A stretch of DNA of 36,905 nt, from NCBI RefSeq assembly GCF_000382225.1, contig NZ_KB907831.1:1-36905 (forward strand), written 5' to 3'. Numbering within the stretch: position 1 is the stretch's first letter; every line of letters begins with the position of its first letter. The notes beneath the pieces were generated by a model. It was not told where the DNA came from, searched no databases, and saw only the letters and a program-made list of their open reading frames with translations. Shown one piece after another: positions 23,469-31,365 of this stretch. Both the position numbers and the translations under genes were made by a program. This stretch comes from Hymenobacter aerophilus DSM 13606 (GTDB lineage Bacteria > Bacteroidota > Bacteroidia > Cytophagales > Hymenobacteraceae).

Positions 23469-25280
23469 ATGCTCCTGACTGCTCCTCACCGCCGGCTGGC
23501 GGTGGCGGCCCTGGGCGTGCTGCTGGGCCACACGGCCCCGGCCGCCTGGGCTGCGCCCACCCTGCGCTACACGCTGGCCATGCCGGCTCCGCAAACCCAC
23601 TACTTCGAGGTCGAGATGAACCTCGACGGCTTCAACAAAGCCTACACCGATGTGAAAATGCCCGTCTGGGCGCCTGGTTCCTACCTGATCCGGGAGTTCG
23701 AGCGCAACGTGGAAGGCTTCGAGGCCACGGCCGGCAGCCAGGCCCTGCGTACCGAGAAGATGGACAAGAACACCTGGCGCATCTACCACCCTAAGGCCCG
23801 CAACTTTGCGGTGCGCTACAAGGTGTACGCCTACGAGCTGAGCGTGCGCACCAGCTTCATCGACGCCTCGCACGGCTACGTGAACGGCACGAGCGTGTTC
23901 ATGTACCCGGCCGAAAACAAGCAGCTGCCCAGCCAGCTCGAAGTGAAACCCGCCCCCGGCTGGAGCCAGGTGAGCACTAGCCTCAAGCCCGCCGGCGGCA
24001 CCTTCACCTACCGCAGCAGCAACTACGACGAACTGGCCGACTCGCCCATTGAAATCGGCAACCAGAAAATCTACACCTTCACCGCCAACGGCACGCCCCA
24101 TACGGTGGCCATGTACGGCGACCCGCTGGTGGACGAGCAGCGCCTGACCCGCGACATGCAGCGCGTGTGCGAGGAGGCCCACAAAGTGGTCGACCGCAAC
24201 CCGCTCGACCGCTACGTGTTTATTGTGCACAACATCGATAGGGGCACCGGCGGCCTGGAACACCTTTTTTCCACCACGCTCTCGGTGTCGCGCAATGCCT
24301 ACTCGTCGGAGGCCGGCTGGAAGGGCTTTCTGGGGCTGGTGGCGCACGAGTATTTCCACCTCTGGAACGTCAAGCGCATCCGGCCGGTGGCGCTCGGGCC
24401 GTTTGATTACGACAAGGAAAACTACACCCGCATGCTTTGGCTAAGCGAGGGCGGCACCGAGTACTTCTCCAACCTGATTGTGCAGCGGGCCGGTTTCCTA
24501 ACGCCCGACCAGTACCTGGCCGACCTGAGCAACGGCATCAACCGCGTCGAGAACACGCCCGGCAACAAGGTGCAGTCGGCCGCCGACGCCAGCTTCGACG
24601 CCTGGATCAAGCAGTACCGCCCCAACGAAAACTCGGCCAACACCGCCATCAGCTACTACGACAAAGGCGAGGTAATTCTGGCCACGCTCGATTTGATGGT
24701 AATCAACGCCACCAAGGGCCAGAAGAGCCTCGACGACGTGATGCGCTACCTCTACGACCAGTACTACCTCAAGCAGGGCCGCGGCTTCACCGACCAGGAG
24801 TTCCAGGACGCGGTGGCCAAAGTGGCCGGCCAGCGCTTCGACCAGTTCTTCGCCCGCAACGTGTACGGCACCGATATGCTGCCTTACGAGCAGGCCCTGG
24901 GCTACGCCGGCCTGCGCCTGAGCGTGGTGCCCACCGCGGCCACCGAGGCCGACCTGGGCGCCCGCATCAGCCCCGCCGGCGGCCGCCAGACGGTGGCCGG
25001 TGTAACGCGCGACGGCAGCGCCTGGCAGGGCGGCCTCAACGTGGGCGACGAAATCCTGAGCCTCGACGGTGTGCGCGTAACCGACGACCTGAACAAGCTG
25101 CTGGCCGGCCGGCCCGTGGGCTCCACCATTAAGGTGCTCGTCACCCGCGAGGGCCGCGTGCAGGAAGTGAGCTTCCCGCTGCTTGCCAGCACCGTCCGCC
25201 GCTACCGCATCGAGCGGCAGCCCAACCCCACCGCCGAGCAGCAGCGCGTGTTCGAGAAGTGGCTGCCGGTACGCAGCTAG
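23469..25280 (+). CDS. M61 family glycyl aminopeptidase-like protein with PDZ domain
   Basis: A 603-residue exported peptidase. Signal peptide at about 1-28 (ending AAWA), N-terminal beta domain with MPVWAPGSYLIREFERNV (typical of M61), catalytic domain with HEYFH at 293-297 (Glu294) followed by WNVKRIRP, and the third ligand in LSEGGTEYFS. A PDZ domain is at about 495-580 (GVTRDGSAWQGGLNVGDEIL). All metal-site residues are intact. M61 enzymes release N-terminal Gly or Ala residues. ATG at 23469 gives a normal signal peptide. A strong hairpin follows the stop. Confidence 0.93.
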   Translation: MLLTAPHRRLAVAALGVLLGHTAPAAWAAPTLRYTLAMPAPQTHYFEVEMNLDGFNKAYTDVKMPVWAPGSYLIREFERNVEGFEATAGSQALRTEKMDKNTWRIYHPKARNFAVRYKVYAYELSVRTSFIDASHGYVNGTSVFMYPAENKQLPSQLEVKPAPGWSQVSTSLKPAGGTFTYRSSNYDELADSPIEIGNQKIYTFTANGTPHTVAMYGDPLVDEQRLTRDMQRVCEEAHKVVDRNPLDRYVFIVHNIDRGTGGLEHLFSTTLSVSRNAYSSEAGWKGFLGLVAHEYFHLWNVKRIRPVALGPFDYDKENYTRMLWLSEGGTEYFSNLIVQRAGFLTPDQYLADLSNGINRVENTPGNKVQSAADASFDAWIKQYRPNENSANTAISYYDKGEVILATLDLMVINATKGQKSLDDVMRYLYDQYYLKQGRGFTDQEFQDAVAKVAGQRFDQFFARNVYGTDMLPYEQALGYAGLRLSVVPTAATEADLGARISPAGGRQTVAGVTRDGSAWQGGLNVGDEILSLDGVRVTDDLNKLLAGRPVGSTIKVLVTREGRVQEVSFPLLASTVRRYRIERQPNPTAEQQRVFEKWLPVRS

Positions 25281-25325
25281 GTTTTCGGCTGTTAGCTTAT
25301 AGCTGTGAGCTTTCGTTTGCAAAAG

Positions 25326-25362
25326 CCAAACGCCCCCGCCGGAATCCGGCGGGGGCGTTTGG
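25326..25362. terminator. bidirectional terminator hairpin, left of the TA pair
   Basis: An 18-bp perfect stem (25326-25343 with 25345-25362, CCAAACGCCCCCGCCGGA) serves the M61 gene and, on the other strand, ends in CTTTTGC after the toxin gene. The same arm sequence recurs at 26035-26068. Confidence 0.8.
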
Positions 25363-25375
25363 TCGTTACACGGGC

Positions 25376-25669
25376 CTATTTGCGGTAGTGGTAGCGGGCT
25401 TGCAGAAAATTTATGTGCCTGTCACTTACCTCATAAACCAAACGGTGCTCCTGATTGATGCGCCGGGACCAGACCCCGCTGCCCAGACCTTTTAACGGTT
25501 CGGGCTTGCCAATGCCCGCAAATGGGTCGCGGGAAACGGCTTCAATCAGCATGAGTACCCGTTGGGCAGTAGCGCGGTCAGTAGCAACCCAATGCTGCAA
25601 ATCCTGCAGGCATTGGGGTAAGATGCTGGTTGCCCACCCTTGACGGGCAGAATCGCTACTCTTCTTCAA
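25376..25669 (-). CDS. yoeB: Txe/YoeB family toxin of a type II TA system
   Basis: A 97-residue RelE-fold mRNA interferase. Diagnostic motifs: DPFAGIGKPEPLKG, VWSRRINQEHRLVYEV and the C-terminal ARYHYRK, which correspond to the catalytic Glu, Arg, His and Tyr of YoeB. Family members cleave mRNA on the ribosome during translation. TTG at 25669 is the most likely start; it overlaps the antitoxin gene by 14 bases, the usual coupled layout with antitoxin first. A longer open frame extends into the antitoxin gene and has no homology there. The C-terminus is intact, so the toxin is probably functional and kept in check by the upstream gene product. Confidence 0.9.
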   Translation of the reverse strand: MKKSSDSARQGWATSILPQCLQDLQHWVATDRATAQRVLMLIEAVSRDPFAGIGKPEPLKGLGSGVWSRRINQEHRLVYEVSDRHINFLQARYHYRK

Positions 25670-25937
25670 GGCCCAACTCTTTACGCAGCGAATCAACGGT
25701 AAAAGGCACGCCTTGGCCCTGACGGGCTCTTTCCAGCGCCCCCAGTAGCCGCTCGGCGTTAGCCGGTGAACGAAGTAGGTGGGCCGTTTCCAGTAAACCA
25801 GCTAACTCGGTAGCCGGCAGCAAGGCCATATCCTCCTTGCCCCGGCGCGAAATGATGATGGTTTCCCGGTCATTGGCAGCTTGTTCCATTAGGGAAGCCA
25901 AGTTGGCCCGGGCTTCGGAATATGATACGGCAGTCAT
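25656..25937 (-). CDS. yefM: YefM/Phd family antitoxin
   Basis: A 93-residue antitoxin. The N-terminal Phd/YefM fold is clear: MTAVSYSEARANLASLMEQ, then a RETIIISRRGKEDMALL strand and ELAGLLETAHLL. This half dimerises and binds the operator; the C-terminal part (ERARQGQGVPF, RKELGLEEE) should wrap the toxin. ATG at 25937 is used; an earlier in-frame start would add 33 hydrophobic residues unlike the family. It precedes the toxin gene and its start is 3 bases from the operator. Confidence 0.9.
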   Translation of the reverse strand: MTAVSYSEARANLASLMEQAANDRETIIISRRGKEDMALLPATELAGLLETAHLLRSPANAERLLGALERARQGQGVPFTVDSLRKELGLEEE

Positions 25938-25940
25938 AGT

Positions 25941-25965
25941 TGTACAGCTTGTTTGTACAAGTATA
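25941..25965 (-). promoter_or_regulatory. YefM-type operator overlapping a promoter
   Basis: Two TGTACA palindromes lie at 25941-25946 and 25954-25959, centres 13 bases apart, next to TATACTTG (minus strand, 25965-25958), one base from a TAnnTTTG -7 element. YefM-YoeB is known to bind paired repeats with TGTACA cores, so binding here would block transcription of the pair. Confidence 0.75.
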
Positions 25966-26034
25966 AGGAAGTACGATAGAATTAGGTTTAGTAAGACTGA
26001 AAAAGATAATTGGGATACCGAGTTGCTCACCACC

Positions 26035-26068
26035 AAAACGCCCCCGCCGGATTCCGGTGGGGGCGTTT
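26035..26068. terminator. terminator hairpin, right of the TA pair
   Basis: AAAACGCCCCCGCCGGA (26035-26051) pairs with TTCCGGTGGGGGCGTTTT (to 26068) with one G-T pair; T runs flank both sides. It ends the minus-strand KUP gene and is nearly identical to the hairpin at 25326-25362. Confidence 0.8.
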
Positions 26069-26095
26069 TTTTGTGCCGCAGACGAACGGGCGGGG

Positions 26096-28030
26096 CTAAT
26101 GAATCCGTTCCAGGGCCACCTCGCGCACGGGCGAAATCACGAGCGGCACTTTTTCTACTTTCACCGAGCTGGTATCGAGGCCGAAGTATTTGTCTTCGGA
26201 GGCGATGAACTGTTTGATGTAGAAATAGGCCTGCATGACCACCTTTTCGACAGTCGGGAAGTCGTTTTCGACCGAGAGGTACTTTTCCATCACCACGAAG
26301 CGGAAGTCGCCCGTGACGTGCTGCTTGCTCAGCGACTCGTAGCGCGAGGTGATGTCGACTTCCTTGTTGCGCACCAGCTCCTCAATCACCTTGCGGAAGT
26401 AGAGGTTGATTTTCTGCTCGACCCGAAAGCCCAGCCGGAACGTGATGCGGAAGGCGTCGTCGGGGGCCAGCTCGGTTACCTTGTATTCCATCGTGTAGGG
26501 CTGGTCGGTGGTGTCGACGTGCACGAACCAGTAGATGTCGGCCCGCTTGGGGCGCTTCTGGAAGATGGAGTAGATGATCTTCGCCTCGATTTCCGACTGC
26601 CGCTCGGCCGAGGTCAGAAACACCAAATGGGTGGCGTACTTCGAGATGGATTCGTCGGCGCTCAGCTCCTTGAGCGGCTCGATGTAAGGGTCAATCTTGA
26701 CAAATTCGGTGAGGCGGCGCTTGATGAAGTAGGCCCGCAGCCACACGTACATCACGCTCACCAGCAGCCCGCCAATCAGCAGCGAAACCCAGCCGCCGTG
26801 CGGAAATTTGATGAGGTTGGCCACCAGAAACGAACCCTCAATGGCGCCATACACCAGCACAAACAGCCCGATTACGGCCAGCGGCACCTTTTTCGAGCGC
26901 AGCCACTGGCTCAGCAGAATGGTGGTCATGAGCATGGTGAGCGTGATGGCCAGGCCGTAGGCGGCCTCCATGTTTTCGGAGCGCCGGAAGTACAGCACCA
27001 CCCCGATGCAGCCCAGCAGCAGCAGCCGGTTCATGCTCGGCACGTACAGCTGGCCCTTCACATCGGTAGGGTAGTTGAGCTTCACCTTGGGCCACATATT
27101 GAGGCGGATAGCCTCGGCCACGAGCGTAAACGAGCCCGTGATGAGGGCTTGCGAGGCAATAACGGCCGCCAGTGTCGCCACGCAGATGCCGATGAGCAGA
27201 AACCACTCGGGCATCAGCTCATAGAACGGGTTGCGCCCGGCAAGTTGCTGGCCCTGCTGCGACATCAGCCAGCCGCCCTGGCCCAGGTAGTTGAGCACCA
27301 GGCACGACTTAACGAATATCCAGCTGATGCGGATGTTACCTTTACCGCAGTGGCCCAGGTCGGAGTACAGCGCCTCGGCCCCCGTGGTGCACAGAAACAC
27401 GGCCCCGAGCAGCCAAAAGCCACCGGGGTAGTTCACCAGTAGGTTGTAGGCGTAGTAGGGATTGAAAGCCTTCAGGATTTCGGGGTGGTGCAGTACGCCG
27501 TTCACGCCCAGCACGCCCAGCATGCCGAACCAGATGAACATAATCGGCCCGAACGCCTTGCCCACAATCTGGGTGCCGAAGCTCTGGAGCAGAAACAGCG
27601 CCGCAATAATGCCGATGACGATGGGCACCGTCGGGATGCCTGGGTACAGCGTTTCGAGCCCCTCAATGGCCGACGAAACCGAAATGGGCGGCGTAATCAC
27701 GCCGTCGGCCAGCAGCGCCGCGCCCCCGATAATGGCCACCGCCGACAGCCACGCGCCGCGCCGCCGCACCAGGGCGTAGAGCGAGAATATGCCGCCCTCG
27801 CCGTTGTTATCGGCATTTAGCGTGAGCAACACGTACTTAACGGTAGTCTGGAGCGTGAGCGTCCAGATAACGCAGGAGATGCCGCCGTACACGAGCAGCG
27901 GGTCAATCTGGCCCGGCACGATGGCCTTCATCACGTAGAGCGGCGAGGTACCAATGTCGCCGTAAATGATACCCAGGGCAATAAGCAAACCGGCCGTTGA
28001 AATGGCGGAGTGCTGGTTTTTGGCGTCCAT
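26096..28030 (-). CDS. kup: KUP family potassium uptake transporter
   Basis: A 644-residue potassium-proton symporter. The N-terminal motif GIIYGDIGTSPLYVMKA, the NADNNGEGGIFSLYAL motif and GVITPPISV are KUP signatures. About 12 membrane segments fill residues 15-430, then a cytoplasmic C-terminal domain of about 200 residues follows, as in the family. ATG at 28030 (MDAKNQHSAIS) is preferred; one 8 codons upstream is possible. A -7-like TACCTTCG lies about 42 bases before the start. Confidence 0.95.
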   Translation of the reverse strand: MDAKNQHSAISTAGLLIALGIIYGDIGTSPLYVMKAIVPGQIDPLLVYGGISCVIWTLTLQTTVKYVLLTLNADNNGEGGIFSLYALVRRRGAWLSAVAIIGGAALLADGVITPPISVSSAIEGLETLYPGIPTVPIVIGIIAALFLLQSFGTQIVGKAFGPIMFIWFGMLGVLGVNGVLHHPEILKAFNPYYAYNLLVNYPGGFWLLGAVFLCTTGAEALYSDLGHCGKGNIRISWIFVKSCLVLNYLGQGGWLMSQQGQQLAGRNPFYELMPEWFLLIGICVATLAAVIASQALITGSFTLVAEAIRLNMWPKVKLNYPTDVKGQLYVPSMNRLLLLGCIGVVLYFRRSENMEAAYGLAITLTMLMTTILLSQWLRSKKVPLAVIGLFVLVYGAIEGSFLVANLIKFPHGGWVSLLIGGLLVSVMYVWLRAYFIKRRLTEFVKIDPYIEPLKELSADESISKYATHLVFLTSAERQSEIEAKIIYSIFQKRPKRADIYWFVHVDTTDQPYTMEYKVTELAPDDAFRITFRLGFRVEQKINLYFRKVIEELVRNKEVDITSRYESLSKQHVTGDFRFVVMEKYLSVENDFPTVEKVVMQAYFYIKQFIASEDKYFGLDTSSVKVEKVPLVISPVREVALERIH

Positions 28031-28071
28031 AAAAAGGGAGCTAGAAAGAGGCAAAAAGCGAGATGCGGGGC

Positions 28072-28079
28072 CGAAGGTA
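28072..28079 (-). promoter_or_regulatory. possible -7 element TACCTTCG of the kup gene
   Basis: TACCTTCG on the minus strand ends 42 bases before the start at 28030 and has the same core as the elements before the subtilase and M1 genes. Confidence 0.35.
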
Positions 28080-28158
28080 GCGGGCCGTTTCTAATAAGCG
28101 GCGGGCCGGGCGCTGGCACCTACAAAAAACGGCCGCGAAGTGGCGGCCGTGGGGCTGG

Positions 28159-28881
28159 TTAGGCCGGAGGATAAGGATTGGGCGTAGCCTCCGCGGGGGC
28201 ATCAGGCAGGCGCTGCAACGTGGCCTGCTGCAGCCAGTAGGCGGCGGCCGTGGCGGTTTCGTGGTGGCGCTGGGCAATGCGGCGGTTGGCCTCGCGGGCC
28301 AGCTGCAGCCAGCTGCCAACCGGACCCGAAAGAGCGAAGTAGCGCGTTTGGCGGCCCGGCCGGTGCAGGCGCCAGCGGTTGGTACCGCGCAGGCCCCAGG
28401 CCAGCAGGGCCAGTCCCAGCCCAAGGCCCAGCACTGCCGGCATCGTCTTCAGCCAGAATTGCAGATACGCCAGCAGAAAGCCGCAGAACACGAAAGCGCC
28501 CAGCAGCACGCCCAACAGCCAGCGTACCGGCTGCACATCCACGCCCTCCAGCTCGCGCCAGGCAAACTGCTCGCCGTTCAGCTCCAGGCCCTGGTTGGTT
28601 AGTGTCATCCGGCCGTCCTCGCTGCGCAGAGTGGCAAACGATTCGGGCGGTGGGGGCGGGAGCAGTAGCGGTTCGGCCGCTTCGGGGGCCGGCGCAAAGT
28701 AGTCGGGCAGCGGGAGCGCCGTGGGCTCGGCGGGCGTCAGGTTCGCCGGTGGTTCGGTGGCGGGCGGCGTAGCCGACGGGTCGGGCTGATCGGCTGCACC
28801 GGCAAAAGCCCCGCCGCCACCCGTGCCGGTACGCACCCAGGTGGGCGGAACGTGGCGTGAGGGGGGCAGCGGGGCTTGCAT
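28159..28881 (-). CDS. membrane protein with Pro-rich N-terminus
   Basis: A 240-residue protein from ATG 28881 (MQAPLPPSRHVPPTW). The first 90 residues are low-complexity Pro/Ala/Glu. Then comes a short strand-rich part (GRMTLTNQGLELNGEQFAWR, resembling a bacterial PH-like domain) and two hydrophobic helices (about 126-148 and 152-170: LLGVLLGAFVFCGFLLAYL and VLGLGLGLALLAWGL). The tail is soluble with helices (REANRRIAQRHHETATAA). Starts 20 bases after the FKBP stop, so the two probably form an operon. Function unknown. Confidence 0.7.
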   Translation of the reverse strand: MQAPLPPSRHVPPTWVRTGTGGGGAFAGAADQPDPSATPPATEPPANLTPAEPTALPLPDYFAPAPEAAEPLLLPPPPPESFATLRSEDGRMTLTNQGLELNGEQFAWRELEGVDVQPVRWLLGVLLGAFVFCGFLLAYLQFWLKTMPAVLGLGLGLALLAWGLRGTNRWRLHRPGRQTRYFALSGPVGSWLQLAREANRRIAQRHHETATAAAYWLQQATLQRLPDAPAEATPNPYPPA

Positions 28882-28901
28882 GGGCGGGGTCGTATAACCG
28901 A

Positions 28902-29540
28902 TTACTTGTTCACCTTCAGCAGTTCCACGTCGAAGATGAGCGTGGTGTCGGGGCCAATGTCGCGGCCGGCGCCGCGCTTGCCGTAGGCCAGGTCGGAGGG
29001 GATGTAGAGGCGCCACTTCGAGCCCTCGGGCATCAGTTGCAGGGCTTCTGTCCAGCCGGCAATTACCTGGTTTACGCCGAACGTAGCGGGCTGGCCGCGC
29101 TGATACGAGCTGTCGAATACGGTGCCGTTGAGCAGCGTGCCGTGGTAGTGCGTGGTCACCGATGAGCCGGGGCCGGGCTTGGGGCCGCTGCCTTCGGTGA
29201 TGACCTCGTACTGCAGGCCGCTGGGCAGCGTGGTTACGCCGGCTTTGTTGGCATTTTCCTGCAGGAAGGCTTCGCCCTCGGCTTTGCTGTTACCCATATC
29301 GTTGGTGTTTTGGTTGTGGTCGTCATCTTCTTCCATGCCGCCGCCGAGCTGCTCCTGCAGCTGCTGCATGGCGCTCTGCATCTGCTCGGGCGTGAGGCGG
29401 CTGGGCTCGTTGGTGAGGGCCTCCTTCATAGCCTGGGCAAAGATGTCGACGTCTAAGTCGAGGCCTTGCTGGGCGAAGTTATTGGCCATGTCGCGGCCGA
29501 TGATGTAGCTGATCTGCTCTTTCAAGCCATTTAAATCCAT
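28902..29540 (-). CDS. FKBP-type peptidyl-prolyl cis-trans isomerase
   Basis: A 212-residue protein with an N-terminal FKBP_N-type dimerisation region (MDLNGLKEQISYIIGRDMA, AEGEAFLQENANKAGV) and an FKBP domain: GLQYEVITEGSGPKPG, VTTHYHGTLLNGTVFDSSY, VIAGWTEALQLMPEGSKW, IPSDLAYGKRGAG and the closing LIFDVELLKV. Most aromatic active-site residues are present, so isomerase activity is likely. No signal peptide, in contrast to periplasmic FkpA. ATG at 29540 gives the usual start. A CTGATT array lies directly upstream. Confidence 0.93.
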   Translation of the reverse strand: MDLNGLKEQISYIIGRDMANNFAQQGLDLDVDIFAQAMKEALTNEPSRLTPEQMQSAMQQLQEQLGGGMEEDDDHNQNTNDMGNSKAEGEAFLQENANKAGVTTLPSGLQYEVITEGSGPKPGPGSSVTTHYHGTLLNGTVFDSSYQRGQPATFGVNQVIAGWTEALQLMPEGSKWRLYIPSDLAYGKRGAGRDIGPDTTLIFDVELLKVNK

Positions 29541-29586
29541 AATCACTGAGTTACGCTGATTTTTAAGCTGATGCCGCTGATTATGT
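29541..29586 (-). repeat. degenerate CTGAT repeat upstream of the FKBP gene
   Basis: CACTGAG, CGCTGATT, AGCTGAT and CGCTGATT words recur every 9-14 bases, as in the array at 9935-9975. Confidence 0.45.
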
Positions 29587-29752
29587 TCAGGGGGCGTCGG
29601 GCCGAAAATCAGCTGGTGAGAACAAGGTGCGTGGCCCCGCACGGGCCGGCGCTACCGTGAAGTACCGAAAACCGCCGCACATGGATGTTGTTTTTTGCCG
29701 CCCGCCCGCTAAGGGCCTGACAATGAAGCCCGCTTTCTGAGGCCCCGAAACG

Positions 29753-29783
29753 CGTGCGCCCCGCCGAAGGGGCGGGGCGCACG
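29753..29783 (-). terminator. terminator-like hairpin after the small exported ORF
   Basis: A perfect 13-bp stem (29753-29765 with 29771-29783, CGTGCGCCCCGCC) and a 5-base loop, downstream of the gene at 29806; only a short T run follows on the minus strand. Confidence 0.6.
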
Positions 29784-29805
29784 GCAAACAGAGGGCGGCC
29801 GGAGC

Positions 29806-29943
29806 TTAGCAGAAATGCAGCTCCTCGCCGTCGCGCAAGTCGAAATGCAGGTTCAGGTCGCGCAGTTGGGCGGCCAGGAAACGGTAGGAGCCAAAGCTGC
29901 TCAGCAACAGCAGCGACGAGAAGGTGGCAGTGCTCTTTTTCAT
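29806..29943 (-). CDS. small putative exported peptide, 45 residues
   Basis: ATG at 29943 gives 45 residues: a basic start (MKKSTATF), a hydrophobic core SSLLLLSSFGS, then a mixed soluble part (YRFLAAQLRDLNLHF and DLRDGEELHFC) with a C-terminal Cys. This fits a signal peptide or anchor with a short tail. A perfect TAnnTTTG element lies 43-50 bases upstream and a hairpin follows, which supports expression. It lies alone between the FKBP and OmpA-family genes. No family recognised. Confidence 0.55.
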   Translation of the reverse strand: MKKSTATFSSLLLLSSFGSYRFLAAQLRDLNLHFDLRDGEELHFC

Positions 29944-29985
29944 GGTACTCAGAGGTAATGGGTGTAGCAGTCAGCTAATTAAATG

Positions 29986-29993
29986 CAAAGGTA
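29986..29993 (-). promoter_or_regulatory. -7 element TACCTTTG of the small exported ORF
   Basis: TACCTTTG on the minus strand is a full match to TAnnTTTG. It lies 43-50 bases before the ATG at 29943. The -33 region is not well matched. Confidence 0.55.
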
Positions 29994-30066
29994 CTACGCA
30001 AAGCTGAGTAAACTGTTATGCAAGCCGAATAAACTTGCTGCTGTCCGGCGTTTGTGCGGCCCCACG

Positions 30067-31182
30067 TTACTCCACGGCTCTTACCTCCACCCGGCGGTTA
30101 CGCTTGTCGGGGGCGGGGTAGAGCGGGCGGGTGTCGCCGTAGCCAATGGGGCGGATGCGGCCGGCCGCAACGCCGGCCCGAATCAGGTATTTCTGCACGG
30201 CGGCGGCCCGCTGCTCCGAGAGCTGCTGGTTTTTGCCCGGCTCGCCAATGCGGTCGGTATGGCCGGCCACTTCGATGCGCAACTCGGGGTTGGTGCGCAG
30301 CGTGGTGGCCAGCTGATTGAGGGCCGGAAAAGCCTCGGGCAGCAGCCGGCTCGTGCCCAGCCGAAACAGCACGGTGGGCAGTACCGTGGGCGTTGCGGCC
30401 AGCGGCAACTCGGCCGCGGCCTGAGCCAGCGCCGCGGGCAGCGGCCCGGCGGCTGCTGGCTGGCGCAGGGGCACCAACCGCGGCTCCAGCAGCTCGGGCG
30501 GGGCCGGCCGGACTACCACGGGCGTTGCCCGGCCGGCTACGCGCACGGTGATGAGCACGCGGGTGCTTTGCGGGGTGGGGTAGTAGCCCTGGGCCAGGTA
30601 GAAAGTGGTGGTCTGAGTGAGGCGGGTGCGGAAGCTGTTGCCGCTGGCCAGCGGCTGCTGCGCGTCGGCGTCGGCGTACCAGAGCACGTTGCGGCCCGAT
30701 ACGCGCAGGGTGGTTTCGGCCCCGGCGGGTACCGTTGCGGCCGATTTCAGCTTGACGCGGTAGAAGGTGAAGTTGCCGATGTCGCAGTCGCCGACGGGCT
30801 GGTAGGCGGCGCGGCCGGTGAGCTTCTCCTGGGCGGCATCATAGGTGAGTACAAGGCTGCCGGAGCACCAGTAGCTGAACGGCGACTGGCCGGTTTCCTG
30901 CAGCTTGCGGCCGTGCTCCAGCCGCAGTCCGCCCGCCGTGCGCTGGCCCCGCACCTGAAACGTCACGCTCACTTCGGCCCCATCCCCATCCTGCTGATAC
31001 AGCACGCCCAGCAGGCTGCCCGATTTGCTTTGCTGCAGGCGCAGCTCGGCGGGCCAGTAACCCCTTCGCTCGCCGGGGTCGGTTTCCACGCCCTGCCAGC
31101 TGCCCGTAAGCGACTGGGCCCGGGCAGCGGGCGCGGTGGTGAGCAGCAGTAGCAGCAACAGAAGCAGTTTGCAATTCATCAT
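30067..31182 (-). CDS. OmpA-family protein with N-terminal secreted domains
   Basis: A 371-residue protein with a signal peptide (MMNCKLLLLLLLLLTT, cleavage near ARAQ). The N-terminal part (25-140, SLTGSWQGVET and following) is beta-rich and unassigned. An Ig-like strand set (LRVSGRNVLWYADADAQ) around 160-210 resembles CHU_C-type domains. The C-terminal 110 residues are an OmpA peptidoglycan-binding domain: LFRLGTSRLLPEAFPAL, VAGHTDRIGEPGKNQQLSE, RAAAVQKYLI and GYGDTRP. The protein probably bridges outer membrane and peptidoglycan. Start codon is the first of two adjacent ATGs. Confidence 0.9.
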   Translation of the reverse strand: MMNCKLLLLLLLLLTTAPAARAQSLTGSWQGVETDPGERRGYWPAELRLQQSKSGSLLGVLYQQDGDGAEVSVTFQVRGQRTAGGLRLEHGRKLQETGQSPFSYWCSGSLVLTYDAAQEKLTGRAAYQPVGDCDIGNFTFYRVKLKSAATVPAGAETTLRVSGRNVLWYADADAQQPLASGNSFRTRLTQTTTFYLAQGYYPTPQSTRVLITVRVAGRATPVVVRPAPPELLEPRLVPLRQPAAAGPLPAALAQAAAELPLAATPTVLPTVLFRLGTSRLLPEAFPALNQLATTLRTNPELRIEVAGHTDRIGEPGKNQQLSEQRAAAVQKYLIRAGVAAGRIRPIGYGDTRPLYPAPDKRNRRVEVRAVE

Positions 31183-31305
31183 TCAGCCAGCAAAACAGTT
31201 GCCGCTAAGACGATAGTACGCTGCTAAAAGGTTGCGTTTAGAAGCTTTGGACCCCATCAAGCGATGAGGAAAGCCGGGTTAATGGGGTAGGGGCGCCCTA
31301 TATGC

Positions 31306-31341
31306 GCCACGGCCCGCGCCTGAGCAGGCGCGGGCCGTGGC
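31306..31341. terminator. GC-rich hairpin between the secreted protein and OmpA genes
   Basis: GCCACGGCCCGCGCC pairs with GGCGCGGGCCGTGGC around a small loop (TGAGCA). There is no strong T run, so it may be a factor-dependent or stabilising hairpin after the gene at 31366. Confidence 0.5.
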
Positions 31342-31365
31342 AGAAGGACCGAAGGATGCGCGAAG

